A program made the translations under genes and the position numbers. From assembly GCF_001460635.1 (NCBI RefSeq), contig NZ_LN907858.1, forward strand, positions 1,240,001 through 1,304,000: a stretch of DNA of 64,000 bases, in the 5' to 3' direction. Under the pieces are notes generated by a model. The model saw only the letters and a list, made by a program, of their open reading frames with translations, was not told the origin of the DNA and made no database searches. Each line of letters starts with the position of its first letter. Positions within the stretch are counted from its first letter, which is position 1. Shown one piece after another: positions 9,383-18,560 of the stretch. The stretch comes from Helicobacter typhlonius. GTDB taxonomy: Bacteria > Campylobacterota > Campylobacteria > Campylobacterales > Helicobacteraceae.

Positions 9383-10012
9383 CTAGTCGTTGTATGCCGT
9401 CTTCCACACATTTGGCACAGCATTAGGGATATTATCCCCCCTTGTTTGCGCACGATGCGTGATGATATTTGAAACTTCCTCGCTGCTTCCTGCTAAGAGT
9501 GCTTTTGTAGAACACATACTCGCACACATTGGCACTTTACCTTCTGCGATTCTATTTTGTCCATAGAGATGATATTCTTCCTCGCTATTTGTTTCCTCGG
9601 GACCACCCGCGCAGAAAGTGCATTTATCCATTGCGCCCCTTGAACCAAATACGCCATTTTTGGGGAATTGTGGTGCGCCAAAAGGACAAGCATAGAGGCA
9701 GTAGCCACAGCCTATGCAGGTTTTTTTATCGTGCAAAACAATGCCATCAGCACGAATATAGAAGCAATCCACAGGGCACACTTGCGCACAAGGCGCATCG
9801 GCGCAGTGCATACACGCAATAGACACGGCAGTTTCTTTGCCAACAACGCCTTCGTTTAACATAATCACTCTTCGGCGGTTGACACCCACAGGCAAATGAT
9901 GTGCTTCTTTACAAGCGACATCACAACCGTGGCATTCAATACAGCGATTTGTATCGCAATAAAACTTGATTCTTGAAAAATTTTCAAGATTAGTAGGAAT
10001 TGCATTACTCAT
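9383..10012 (-). CDS. fdhB: formate dehydrogenase iron-sulfur subunit
   Basis: At 209 residues this is a four-cluster ferredoxin-like subunit. Cysteine groups are visible as CIECHGCDVACKE near residue 22, CMHCADAPCAQVCPVDC near 67, CIGCGYCLYACPFG near 97 and a final group with CTFC near 130 and CASMC near 165. It wires the molybdenum catalytic subunit FdhA to the cytochrome b anchor FdhC. It has no leader of its own and no C-terminal membrane helix, so it is probably carried across the membrane by the Tat leader of FdhA. Spacing to fdhA and fdhC is about 10 bp on each side. Confidence 0.93.
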   Translation of the reverse strand: MSNAIPTNLENFSRIKFYCDTNRCIECHGCDVACKEAHHLPVGVNRRRVIMLNEGVVGKETAVSIACMHCADAPCAQVCPVDCFYIRADGIVLHDKKTCIGCGYCLYACPFGAPQFPKNGVFGSRGAMDKCTFCAGGPEETNSEEEYHLYGQNRIAEGKVPMCASMCSTKALLAGSSEEVSNIITHRAQTRGDNIPNAVPNVWKTAYND

Positions 10013-10023
10013 TTTTTACCTCC

Positions 10024-12858
10024 CTACGCTTTCTCAATGCGGCACAAACCACATTTAGTTTCCGGACAAGCAGAGTTGTAGTCAAAACCATAACTTGCAA
10101 TCATACACGCGGATTCACCAATCGCATAGGGCTTTGTGCCTTCTGGGTATTTATCAAGCCTTGATACACCTTGATCCATTCCCGAGAAGTTTTGTGGCAA
10201 CCAAATACTATTATAATCCACACGCAACGAGAGCTTCGCAGGGACTAGAATCCTCGTATCCATTGTGCCATACACCCACACCATATCGCCATTTCTAATA
10301 TTAAGCTCTGCGGCTTTATCAGGGTGAATCTCCATAAACATCTCGCCCTCAACTTCAGCAAGATATTTCGCACTTCGTGTCTCTGCACCTGTCCCCATAT
10401 GCGCCACAAGTCGTCCTGTGAGCATATTGACAGGAAATTCATCAACCCAGTTTTTGTTCTCGCCCAATTCTTTTTGACGTGAGCGGTATTTGATGTTTGC
10501 ACGGAAATGATTTGGCTTGTCAGGAAAATTGGGATATTTATCGACCAAATCGCCTCGCACGGAGTGCAATGGCTCTCTATGCAATGGAATCTTGTCATAC
10601 CAATTCCACACATTTGCCCTTGCCTTGCCATTTCCATAAGGGCAAAGTCCCGCTTCTAGAGCTTTTTCCACCAAGATATTATTTCCAATGCCAAGCGCAA
10701 AAGTGCTGCCCTCAATCGCTGCCTTTTCAGATTCTGTAAGCTTAATGCCTAAAGATTCTGCATTTGCTGCAGTTACAGGTGCATGTCCGCCACTATATTT
10801 TGCATTTGGCAAGCTTCTATTTGTGAGCATACTTTGTCCATCTGGATTTGTAACACCCCAATTCACGCGGAATCCCATACCGCCACGCATAACAGGAATG
10901 CTATCATTATACATTACAGGAGTGCCCGGGTGCTTGTCGCTCCAGCAGGGCCAAGGCAACCCATAATAATCGCCCTTAAACTCCCCTGTGCCTTCTAGCG
11001 TTACCTTATCAAATTTATGCCAATTTTCTTGGTGTGCCTTTAGTCGCTCTGGACTCATTCCCTGCAAGCCAATGCTGCGGATACTTTGGGTAAGCTCGGT
11101 AGTCGCATCTTCTGGCCACATAAATTGCTCTCTGCCCTTTTCTTTTGCGATGTCAAATAAACGTCTTTGGAATTCTTCTAAGAATCCTAGTCTTTTTGCC
11201 AAGCCAAAGAGAAATTCCTCATCAGGTCGGCATTCAAAAAGTGGCTCCATTACCTTAGAACGCCATTGATAGCTACGATTTGTCGCTGCCACAGAACCGC
11301 TTGTCTCCATTTGAGACGCCGCTGGAAGCATAAAAAGATTATCGCTTCTATCGCTATAAATAGCCAAGTCATTGACATAAGGATCGACAAACACAACCAA
11401 ATCAAGCTTATCCATTGCTTTTTTCTGCAAATCAAGCAAGGAAACGGTTGTCATACCCGAGCCAATCACCACAAGTGCGCGAAGTTTGGTGCCACCATTG
11501 TTTGCGGCATTTTCTTCATCTAAAACACCAAATTTCCAAGTTGAATGCGCAAAACCTGTCTTGCCCATCATCTCTTGGTCTTTGAATCTGCCCACCATCC
11601 AATCAAAATCAACATTCCAATGCTTGCAGAAATGTCTCCACGCAGGTTCGCCAAGCCCATAATAGCCCGGGAGAGAATCCGCGAGGTTATTCATATCACT
11701 CGCACCTTGCACATTATCGTGTCCGCGCAAAATATTGACACCTCCGCCATTCTTACCAATATTGCCTAAGAACATTTGCAAAATAGGCATAATGCGTGTG
11801 TTGCTCGTGCCAACTGTGTGTTGGGTAAGCCCTTGATTCCAAATAAGACTTGCAGGTTTTGCTGCCGCCATTTCTTCAGCAATATGCCGAATTGCATCAG
11901 CTGGGATTCCGCACACATTAGCAGCCACTTCAGGTGGGAACTTTTTAGCTTCTTCCATAATCTTCTCATAGCCATCGACTCTTTCCTTGAGATATTGCTC
12001 ATCATAGAGTTTTTTAGCAATGATGTGGTTGAGCAATCCATATGCAAAGGCAATATCTGTCCCACTGCGGATTCTATGAAATTCATCACATTTTGCTGCA
12101 GTTTTTGTGAATCGTGGGTCAATACATACAAGCTTCGCCCCTTGCTCTTTTGCACGCAAAATATGCACCATAGACACAGGGTGATTCACCGCTGGATTTG
12201 CACCAATCACAAGGATATATTTTGAGAACATCATATCGCCCAAATGGTTTGTCATACCACCATACCCAAATGTATTCGCCACACCGGCGACTGTAGGTGA
12301 GTGTCAAACGCGAGCGCAATGGTCTATATTGTTTGTCCCAAAAAACGCTGCAAACTTGCGGATATAGTAACTTTGCTCGTTAGAGCATTTCGCACTTCCT
12401 AAAAACATTACTGCATCAGGTCCGCTTTCTTCTCTAATTTGCTTGAGTTGTGAGGCGATTTTGTCCATCATATCATCATATTTATGGCGCACCCATTTGC
12501 CTCCCTCTTTCGCAAGAGGATAGCGCAATCTTGTTTCACTTCTTGCCCTATCAATTAAATCTGCTCCTTTGCAGCAATGCCCGCCTTGAGAGATAGGGTG
12601 GTCTTGCGCCACTTCTTGTCGCACCCATACACCATCAACAACTTCAGCTACAATGCCACAACCTACAGAACAATGGGTGCAGATTGTTTTGATTTTCTTA
12701 GACTTTGGATACCTTTCTTTTAGCTCTTGCGCACTTGCCTTTTTGACGACACTCTCGCCCTCATTTCCCAAAGCACTGCTCACACCAGCCACAGAAGCCA
12801 ATGCAGAGAGCTTGAGAAACGAGCGGCGCGCATTGCGTCTATTGTTTGCCTCGCTCAT
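10024..12858 (-). CDS. fdhA: selenocysteine-containing formate dehydrogenase catalytic subunit FdhA
   Basis: This is one gene of 944 residues read through an in-frame TGA at 12304-12306 (residue 185). The residues around the TGA (HCARV, Sec, HSPTVAG) match the FdnG/FdhA active site where Sec binds molybdenum, and the frame continues without shift into ANTFGYGGMTNH. The N-terminus has a Tat leader (RRSFLKLSALA, near 11) and a [4Fe-4S] site (CTHCSVGC near 60, final Cys near 92). It oxidises formate to CO2 in the periplasm using a bis-MGD cofactor. A SECIS-like hairpin follows the TGA. A plain gene caller would report two pieces, 12304-12858 and 10024-12282. Selenocysteine insertion genes are not in the window. 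Confidence 0.95.
12276..12306 (-). promoter_or_regulatory. bacterial SECIS hairpin next to the fdhA selenocysteine codon
   Basis: Thirteen bases after the TGA, the minus strand folds as TCGCC-GGTGT-GGCGA (12290-12276): a perfect 5-bp stem with a 5-base loop containing GGT. Bacterial SECIS elements sit inside the coding region just after UGA and carry guanines plus a U in the apical loop that bind SelB; the E. coli fdhF and fdnG hairpins look alike. Outer pairing of ACC with GGT is possible. Confidence 0.75.
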
Positions 12859-12877
12859 TTTCGCTCCTTATTTGTTG

Positions 12878-13093
12878 TTATTTGGCAACAGAAAAATAAC
12901 TTTGCCAATATTGTGTATCACCACGATACAAAATCTCTTGCTTCTTGCTCTTGCCCTTGATGACTTCTTTTTGTTTGTGCTCTCCAGAGCAGCCAGCCAA
13001 ACTAAGAGAGCCTATCGCAACCACAGCACCACCAACCCCGGCAGTTTTTAAAAACTTACGCCTAGAGTGGTTACCCTCTTGTGTCTTAGCCAT
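12878..13093 (-). CDS. small formate dehydrogenase-region Tat protein
   Basis: The 71-residue product carries a Tat leader (SRRKFLKTAGVGGAVVAIG) followed by a possible lipobox (SLAGC) and only about 35 further residues rich in Lys and Glu. Small Tat substrates of this kind occur just upstream of fdhA in many bacteria and are described as the 'formate dehydrogenase region TAT target' family. It is possibly a small membrane-linked assembly factor or structural subunit; its role is not established. It lies 19 bp ahead of fdhA in the same operon. AGGAGG eight bases before the start supports the call. Confidence 0.8.
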   Translation of the reverse strand: MAKTQEGNHSRRKFLKTAGVGGAVVAIGSLSLAGCSGEHKQKEVIKGKSKKQEILYRGDTQYWQSYFSVAK

Positions 13094-13186
13094 ATAGCCT
13101 CCTTTGTTTTTGACTTTGGGATAAACCCATTTTAACCTTTAGTTTCTGTATAAAAGCTAAAATCGATTTACCTTAAGCATTACTCC

Positions 13187-13873
13187 CTATTTATCATATC
13201 CTACAAGCCCCCTCTCCACATCTAAAAAACTCTGCAAAACATAGGCAACAGGTGCATAATACATTAGCCCCTGCCTTTCTAATAGCGCATCTATCACAAA
13301 ATTTCCTAGAGGTATCACAAACTCCTTTGCAAATTGCGCACTTAATGCCACATCTTGCTTATCCGCAGAGCATAAAAGATAGCGCATAAGTAAAAGTAAG
13401 AATCCCAAATGCTCCTCACTCTCTTTAAAAGTGAGATTATTAAGCCTAAAAGTGCTTTGCTTAAGAAGCGCACGAGCCTGAAGCAGTGCCTTGCCATTGA
13501 GGCAACCCTCCGTGTAATGCGAGAGATAGAGCATTATTTGAGGATTACTATAAAACACCTCGCCCTTCCCTCTCCGCTTCGGTGCAGATTCTTTCTCACT
13601 TGGCACACTAAAAGGCAAAATAAAAGTATTTGTGTATTCATCAATAATACGCTTCAAACCATTCGCTTTTATCTCATTTTCCAAAATCTCAAAATACGCA
13701 CTATCGCGCTCATCAAGCACATTTTCTTTTAAAATCATCACCTGCTTTAAAATCACATCTTCTCGCACACAAAGCAGCTCATACAAAAACAGCCCGGCAA
13801 AAAAATCATAATACAACGCCCGAGCACTCGCAACAGATTCTAAAGTATTGTTTGTTTGTGTATTGTGCGTCAT
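13187..13873 (-). CDS. TorD-family molybdoenzyme chaperone
   Basis: This 228-residue, mostly helical protein looks like the TorD/DmsD chaperones: an N-terminal ALYYDFFAGLFLYELL pattern near residue 18, a central TNTFILPFSVP near 80 where the family has its ExPDH-like loop, and a helical C-terminus. These chaperones bind Tat leaders of molybdoenzymes and help cofactor loading before export. Its place between the polyferredoxin gene (4-bp overlap) and the Tat-protein/fdhA genes makes FdhA the likely client. The 93-bp gap after it may hold a second promoter for fdhABCD (TAAAAT upstream of the Tat gene). Confidence 0.78.
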   Translation of the reverse strand: MTHNTQTNNTLESVASARALYYDFFAGLFLYELLCVREDVILKQVMILKENVLDERDSAYFEILENEIKANGLKRIIDEYTNTFILPFSVPSEKESAPKRRGKGEVFYSNPQIMLYLSHYTEGCLNGKALLQARALLKQSTFRLNNLTFKESEEHLGFLLLLMRYLLCSADKQDVALSAQFAKEFVIPLGNFVIDALLERQGLMYYAPVAYVLQSFLDVERGLVGYDK

Positions 13874-15405
13874 ACAGATACTCCATTAAACATCACTTTT
13901 ACCTTGCAATCTGCGCAGCATTCTAAGCTTCTAAGCTTTGCGATATTGCCTGAAAATGCGGGTGAAAGAATATGCTTAATCTTTTCAATACTTTTGCGTG
14001 TGGCAAAAATTTGATTGCATTCCACACATCTAAAAGGCTCATCGCTCGCTATCGTGGTATATTCAAAGCTTTGTGGCACAAGCTTGAGCGTGTGAGATTC
14101 TAGGCTTAAGACTTGCTCGGGGCAACTTGACACGCAATAGCCACAATCCGTGCAAAGCAAGGCTTTATGTAGCAGCTCAAAACGACTTTGATGATTGATA
14201 AGGGCTTTTGTATTACACGCCTCCACACAGCTAAGGCACAGGGTGCATTTTTGAGAATCTATGTTAAGCAATGCGCTATTTTTCATCGGCACTTCACCAT
14301 AAGATTCTTGCTTTACCCAAAAGCGCAAACGCTCGGCTAAAATATCCTTGCTACTCTCATTACTCGTGGGTGTGTAGATATAATGCGTCTGCCCAATGGG
14401 CTGCAGTGCGCCTACCTCTTGTAAATCTGCAAAAGAATGGATAGCTCGTTGAAAAAAAATGCGCTCATAAATGGTATTTAAAGATTCTATATCATCATTT
14501 ATATGCTCACCTAATGGGCTATACAACACGATTGGCGCACCTGATTCTTGCAAAAGCGTAAGCAAATAGGTGATATTAAGCATATCCGGCACTTGTAGCA
14601 CAAAGGGCAGAATCAAAGGATTATGATTTTTTAGATTCCCTAAATCATTATAAAACTCTGCCCTTTCAAATGCCTCCTGCGCGACTATAAGCGGGATAAA
14701 CCCTTTATAAAGCCTCGCGCGATAAGTAAAAGATTCAAATCCGTCTCCATCACGCCATAAGCTACCTGTGGGACATACACTCACGCATTTGCCACACGCA
14801 ATACAATCAATCGCTGAAAGCTCTAAGATTCTCGCACTCTTGTCGCTTGTTATGCCAATGGTTGGGCAAATATCCACACAGCTATGGCATACACTCTGCC
14901 CATTGGCAAGCGGTCGCCTCAACTGGAATTGGCAATGTGTTGGATTAAAAATGATATTCCGCTCATAGCTTTGCTCTCCGCACAAACCTAAAAGCGCTTG
15001 GAGCATTTGCTGGGCATTAGCATACATATCTGGCTTATGCACGCCTTTGCATTCGGGCAATTCAATGGGGGCAAAGCATACAATCTGCGATGTTTCAAGG
15101 CTCTCAACATCGTCATTTGCATTTTTGAATCTTAGGCTAAAAGCACCCAAATGTCCTTTTACACTCACAAAATCCTGCGGCAAAAGCTGCGAGACTTCTA
15201 ACACAACAGAATCTTGATTCACACATAGCTCTAAAAATTCATCGCACAGCTCCCCATAGCCAATTACCACGCATTGAGGAGAAATGATATGAATAGAATC
15301 TTTGTGTAATGAGGCAAAATCAAGCGTGAGTTCATCACATTCACTTAGAATCTCACGCTCATTATCAGTCAAAATAGTGTGTAAAATGGATATTGCCTCT
15401 GCCAT
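13870..15405 (-). CDS. cytoplasmic polyferredoxin-like iron-sulfur protein of the fdh operon
   Basis: The 511-residue protein has no signal peptide. It contains four ferredoxin cysteine groups: CHSCVDICPTIGI near residue 177, CIACGKCVSVCPTGSL near 200, CTLCLSCVEACNTKAL near 390 and CTDCGYCVSSCPEQVL near 420. Two further pairs near the C-terminus (CVECNQIFAT, CCADCKVKV) look more like a zinc site. Related proteins accompany fdh genes in Campylobacter and Helicobacter, but their role is not settled; electron transfer or donation during FdhA maturation is possible. It is the first gene of the operon and overlaps the TorD-like gene by 4 bp. Confidence 0.8.
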   Translation of the reverse strand: MAEAISILHTILTDNEREILSECDELTLDFASLHKDSIHIISPQCVVIGYGELCDEFLELCVNQDSVVLEVSQLLPQDFVSVKGHLGAFSLRFKNANDDVESLETSQIVCFAPIELPECKGVHKPDMYANAQQMLQALLGLCGEQSYERNIIFNPTHCQFQLRRPLANGQSVCHSCVDICPTIGITSDKSARILELSAIDCIACGKCVSVCPTGSLWRDGDGFESFTYRARLYKGFIPLIVAQEAFERAEFYNDLGNLKNHNPLILPFVLQVPDMLNITYLLTLLQESGAPIVLYSPLGEHINDDIESLNTIYERIFFQRAIHSFADLQEVGALQPIGQTHYIYTPTSNESSKDILAERLRFWVKQESYGEVPMKNSALLNIDSQKCTLCLSCVEACNTKALINHQSRFELLHKALLCTDCGYCVSSCPEQVLSLESHTLKLVPQSFEYTTIASDEPFRCVECNQIFATRKSIEKIKHILSPAFSGNIAKLRSLECCADCKVKVMFNGVSV

Positions 15406-15444
15406 TGCCGCTTTGAAATACCTTCATAATAAGATCTAAGTGGC

Positions 15445-15450
15445 ATTCTA
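15445..15450 (-). promoter_or_regulatory. candidate -10 element of the fdh operon
   Basis: On the minus strand the extended -10 sequence TTGTAGAATG (core TAGAAT at 15445-15450) lies 40 bp upstream of the polyferredoxin start. A T-rich stretch precedes it, as at many Campylobacterota promoters, which often lack a clear -35. No operator is obvious. The whole 15406-15557 gap contains no gene. Confidence 0.4.
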
Positions 15451-15557
15451 CAACAAATCAGCAAAAATGAAAGTATTTTTAACTAAAATATTTTTACAGA
15501 ATCTATAACATATTGGTTTTTGTAGCACTCTTATGAGTTATCTCCTATCATCAAAGG

Positions 15558-16166
15558 CTACAACGCAAGAAAATTTTGCATTATAGCTTTTCCTTGCTCT
15601 TGCAGGATAGATTCAGGGTGGAATTGCACCCCATAGCTTTGATAATCCCTCGCTTTAAGTGCGAGAAGCACCCCACTTTCACTATATCCTAATGCCTCAC
15701 ACTGCCCTAATTTACTCACATAAAGCGAATGATACAAAGCAACTTTTACCCCTTGCTTGATACCTTTAAACAAAGGGTGAGGCGTGAAATAAAAATGTGC
15801 ATTCTTGCCGTGCGTGGGATTTGCAAGAGAGATAACCTCACCCCCAAAGGCTTGAGCGATACATTGATGTCCCAAACAAATACCTAGAATCTTCCTCGTT
15901 GATGCAAAATGTCTAATCGCCTCCAAACAAACCCCTGATTCTAAAGGGTGGCTTGGACCCGGAGAGATGATAAGATGAACGATAGAATGCTTTTGGCAAA
16001 GCTGCTCTAACGCCGACAAAGGCGTATCATTTGGCACTACAAGAGCTTTCGCACCACATTGATTAAGCAAATACAGCACATTATAGGTAAAAGAATCATA
16101 ATTATCAATGAGTAGCACTTTGGGTGCTTTGCGCCTTTGCTTATTCATTTTGCCCTCATTTTTCAA
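15558..16166 (-). CDS. pabA: glutamine amidotransferase subunit of aminodeoxychorismate synthase (PabA/TrpG type)
   Basis: The 202-residue protein is a class I glutamine amidotransferase: LLIDNYDSFTYN near residue 18, the catalytic cysteine in ILGICLGHQCIAQAFGG near 93 and the His-Glu pair in VQFHPES near 183. It supplies ammonia to PabB for making aminodeoxychorismate, a precursor of folate. Its ATG lies inside the end of the upstream pabB-pabC gene (11-bp overlap), so the two are co-translated. PabA and TrpG are close relatives; the neighbour decides for the folate role, although a shared role in tryptophan synthesis cannot be excluded. Confidence 0.88.
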   Translation of the reverse strand: MKNEGKMNKQRRKAPKVLLIDNYDSFTYNVLYLLNQCGAKALVVPNDTPLSALEQLCQKHSIVHLIISPGPSHPLESGVCLEAIRHFASTRKILGICLGHQCIAQAFGGEVISLANPTHGKNAHFYFTPHPLFKGIKQGVKVALYHSLYVSKLGQCEALGYSESGVLLALKARDYQSYGVQFHPESILQEQGKAIMQNFLAL

Positions 16167-18009
16167 GCTGCACTTGCACTACGCCACGCACAGAATTGAT
16201 GCAGTAGATTGTCTGCGCCTTTTTAAGATGTTTGCGTTTTAAAGTTTTTGCCTCTATCGCCCCGCTTTGAAGCAAGACTTGAGCCAGAGTGCCGCCAAGC
16301 AACCCGCTTTTGCGCTTTGGAGTATAGAATCTCCCCTTTATCTCAAGCACGATATTGCTTCGCGCACCCTCGCATAGCTCACCCTTTTGGTTACAATACA
16401 GCACATCAAATACCGCGCCAGATTCTATGAGTTTTACAGAATCTGCAAAATGCGCTCTGTGTGTGCTTTTGTGGCGCAAAAAGAAATTATGAGAATCTTG
16501 CCTATATGTAGAGAGAATGACAGCAGTAGAGCGATGAGGTACAAAGGGTTTGATGATAAGATTCAAACTGCCATTTGGCAAGAGGCTTAATCGCAAAATT
16601 ACGCGCTCTTGTGGTATTTGTTGTTTGCAAAATGCAAAAAATGCTTGTGTTTGCTTCACACAATCTCGCTGCACTAAACTCTCAATATGTGGAAATACAA
16701 GAGGCGGAAATGCAGAATGTGGCGCATAAGATTCTTTCAAAGACGCGACAAATGAAGCAAGATAAGCATAATCAAAGCCACACTGAAGCGCGGAGTACAA
16801 AAGTCGCTCTAAATGCTCTTTTAAAAGAAAAATGCGTCCATTGTCAAAAAGCATTGTCTCAAAGAGTGCAAAAGATTCTAAAGGGGCGGCTTGTAAAAAA
16901 TGCGTTTTGAGCGCAAGTTCGGCACATTCACTCTCACATACAGAATCCCACACTACCCCGCTTCCCACACCATAGCGGTAAAACTCCTCTTGTGTGGATT
17001 TAAAAAGTGTGCGAATAGGCACACAAAATGACATTTTCTTAGCAGAAATCACGCCCAATGCACCGCAATACACGCCCCTTTGGCGAGATTCTAAACTTTG
17101 GATAATCTCCATTGTCTTAAGCTTTGGCGCACCTGTAATGCTGCCACAGGGAAAAAGCGCACAGAAAATCTCGCGCAATGAAGTGTGCTTAGAGAGTTTG
17201 CCTTGCAGAGTGGAAACCATTTGATGAAGCGTGGGATAGCTCTTTATCGCACAGAGATTCTGTATATGCAAGGAATTAGGCTTAATCATCTTGCTTAAAT
17301 CATTACGCAACAAATCTACAATCATCATATTTTCGCTACGATTTTTGCTATCTTGCTGCAATGCACGCTTTTGCAGAGAATCTAACTTGTGGGTTTTTAC
17401 CCTTTTTATCGTGCCTTTCATTGGTTGGGCGGTAATTGTGCGATTTTTTATTTGAAAAAAAAGTTCAGGTGAAAAGCAGAGAATTTCACCAAAAGCATTT
17501 TTGATATATGCCTTATATGCGGTGTTTTGACGGGATAGAATCTCCTTAAAAAGCTGCTTGGAGCGCACTTTGGAGTAAAGCTTGAGCTCTTGGGTATAAT
17601 TAATTTGATAACTCTCACCCTTTAAAATATGCTCCTTAATGCGCTTAAATGCACTCTTGTATCGTTCATTATCAAGCCCTTGTAACATAAAGAGTGAGGA
17701 TTGTGCGTGATGTGTCGTGCTATGAATCTTTTTACATTTACTCCTTTGCGTGAAATATGCAAAATACAGCAGTGGCTGCTTGTGTGGGGACATTGTGGTG
17801 CTTATATGCTTGGAGAGATGAATATATGCCTTTGCCTGATAGGCTTGGAGCAGCACACCCGCTTCATAAGTCATATAGCCCACAAAATAACCTTCGGGGT
17901 TAGATTTGAGGGTGGATTCTATACATTTAAATGCGCTCAAAACCCCTTGCACATCAAAGACAATGAGCTTTCTTATAGGATTTTTATATTTAAAATTGCC
18001 ATAAATCAT
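16156..18009 (-). CDS. pabB: aminodeoxychorismate synthase I fused to aminodeoxychorismate lyase (PabB-PabC)
   Basis: Of 617 residues, about 1-375 form a chorismate-binding domain with SYQINYTQELKL near 134, MKGTIKR near 195, ENMMIVDLLRNDL near 228 and the signature GSITGAPKLKTMEII near 288. From about 378 a second domain starts (LFETMLFDNGRIFLLKEHLERL) that matches fold-type IV PLP enzymes such as PabC, with a late EGARSNIVLE and SGLLGGTLAQVLL. Both steps from chorismate to 4-aminobenzoate could therefore occur on one chain together with PabA. Such fusions are known in other bacteria. The N-terminal part is shorter than E. coli PabB (about 450 residues). Confidence 0.87.
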   Translation of the reverse strand: MIYGNFKYKNPIRKLIVFDVQGVLSAFKCIESTLKSNPEGYFVGYMTYEAGVLLQAYQAKAYIHLSKHISTTMSPHKQPLLYFAYFTQRSKCKKIHSTTHHAQSSLFMLQGLDNERYKSAFKRIKEHILKGESYQINYTQELKLYSKVRSKQLFKEILSRQNTAYKAYIKNAFGEILCFSPELFFQIKNRTITAQPMKGTIKRVKTHKLDSLQKRALQQDSKNRSENMMIVDLLRNDLSKMIKPNSLHIQNLCAIKSYPTLHQMVSTLQGKLSKHTSLREIFCALFPCGSITGAPKLKTMEIIQSLESRQRGVYCGALGVISAKKMSFCVPIRTLFKSTQEEFYRYGVGSGVVWDSVCESECAELALKTHFLQAAPLESFALFETMLFDNGRIFLLKEHLERLLYSALQCGFDYAYLASFVASLKESYAPHSAFPPLVFPHIESLVQRDCVKQTQAFFAFCKQQIPQERVILRLSLLPNGSLNLIIKPFVPHRSTAVILSTYRQDSHNFFLRHKSTHRAHFADSVKLIESGAVFDVLYCNQKGELCEGARSNIVLEIKGRFYTPKRKSGLLGGTLAQVLLQSGAIEAKTLKRKHLKKAQTIYCINSVRGVVQVQLEK

Positions 18010-18064
18010 TGCATAATGCTACCCAAAAAGCATTAAATGTTTGAAAATATTACTCCTTATTGCC

Positions 18065-18559
18065 CTATGATTCAAGGCTCTTTTCAAAACTCTCCAAATA
18101 TTCTTTTATAGGATCTTCGCTTATCCATTCCTCTTCGCTCATTTCCTCCTCAAAATCCGCATAACCATACACCGCAGGGTCATCATAAAGCTCCATATCT
18201 CTTGTTTCTAAGATAGATTCTAATCTATCTTTTGCTTTAAAGTCCGCCTTGCTTTCATCAGGATTCAAAGCCTTAAGTGCGTTTAGAATCTCAAAGGCTT
18301 TGGCGTGATTACTTTCATATTTTTGCTTATCAAATCCTTTTTTATCATAAGGAATATAAGCAAGAGGAGAAAGTGCTATATCAAGTGCTGTGCTTAGATA
18401 GCTTTCACCCTCTTGGAAATCAAACTCCTCGTCTTGTTCCTCACTCACTACGCCATTTATATTTGCTCCCTCTTTTAAAGCCTCTTTAAAAAGTTCTACA
18501 TCACTTTCATAAATCGCTTCTAAAAGTTTGTCGTCTGCTTTATTTGTTGTGTTTTGCAT
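18065..18559 (-). CDS. acidic ankyrin-like hypothetical protein
   Basis: The 164-residue protein is unusually acidic, especially in the last 60 residues (EEEMSEEEW). Residues 10-35 (LLEAIYESDVELFKEALKEGANIN) resemble a single ankyrin repeat, and a later stretch with TALDIALSPLAY may be a second, interrupted by an acidic insertion. No signal peptide or membrane helix is present. It starts one base after the stop of the larger ankyrin protein upstream, so the two are probably translated together. Function unknown; an inhibitor or immunity-like partner would fit such small acidic proteins, but nothing proves it. Confidence 0.6.
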   Translation of the reverse strand: MQNTTNKADDKLLEAIYESDVELFKEALKEGANINGVVSEEQDEEFDFQEGESYLSTALDIALSPLAYIPYDKKGFDKQKYESNHAKAFEILNALKALNPDESKADFKAKDRLESILETRDMELYDDPAVYGYADFEEEMSEEEWISEDPIKEYLESFEKSLES

Positions 18560-18560
18560 T

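Noticed and set aside
12282-12306. Apparent frameshift or nonsense break splitting fdhA
   Set aside because: The frame is unchanged across TGA, the flanking residues match the formate dehydrogenase active site, and a SECIS-like hairpin follows; selenocysteine explains it.
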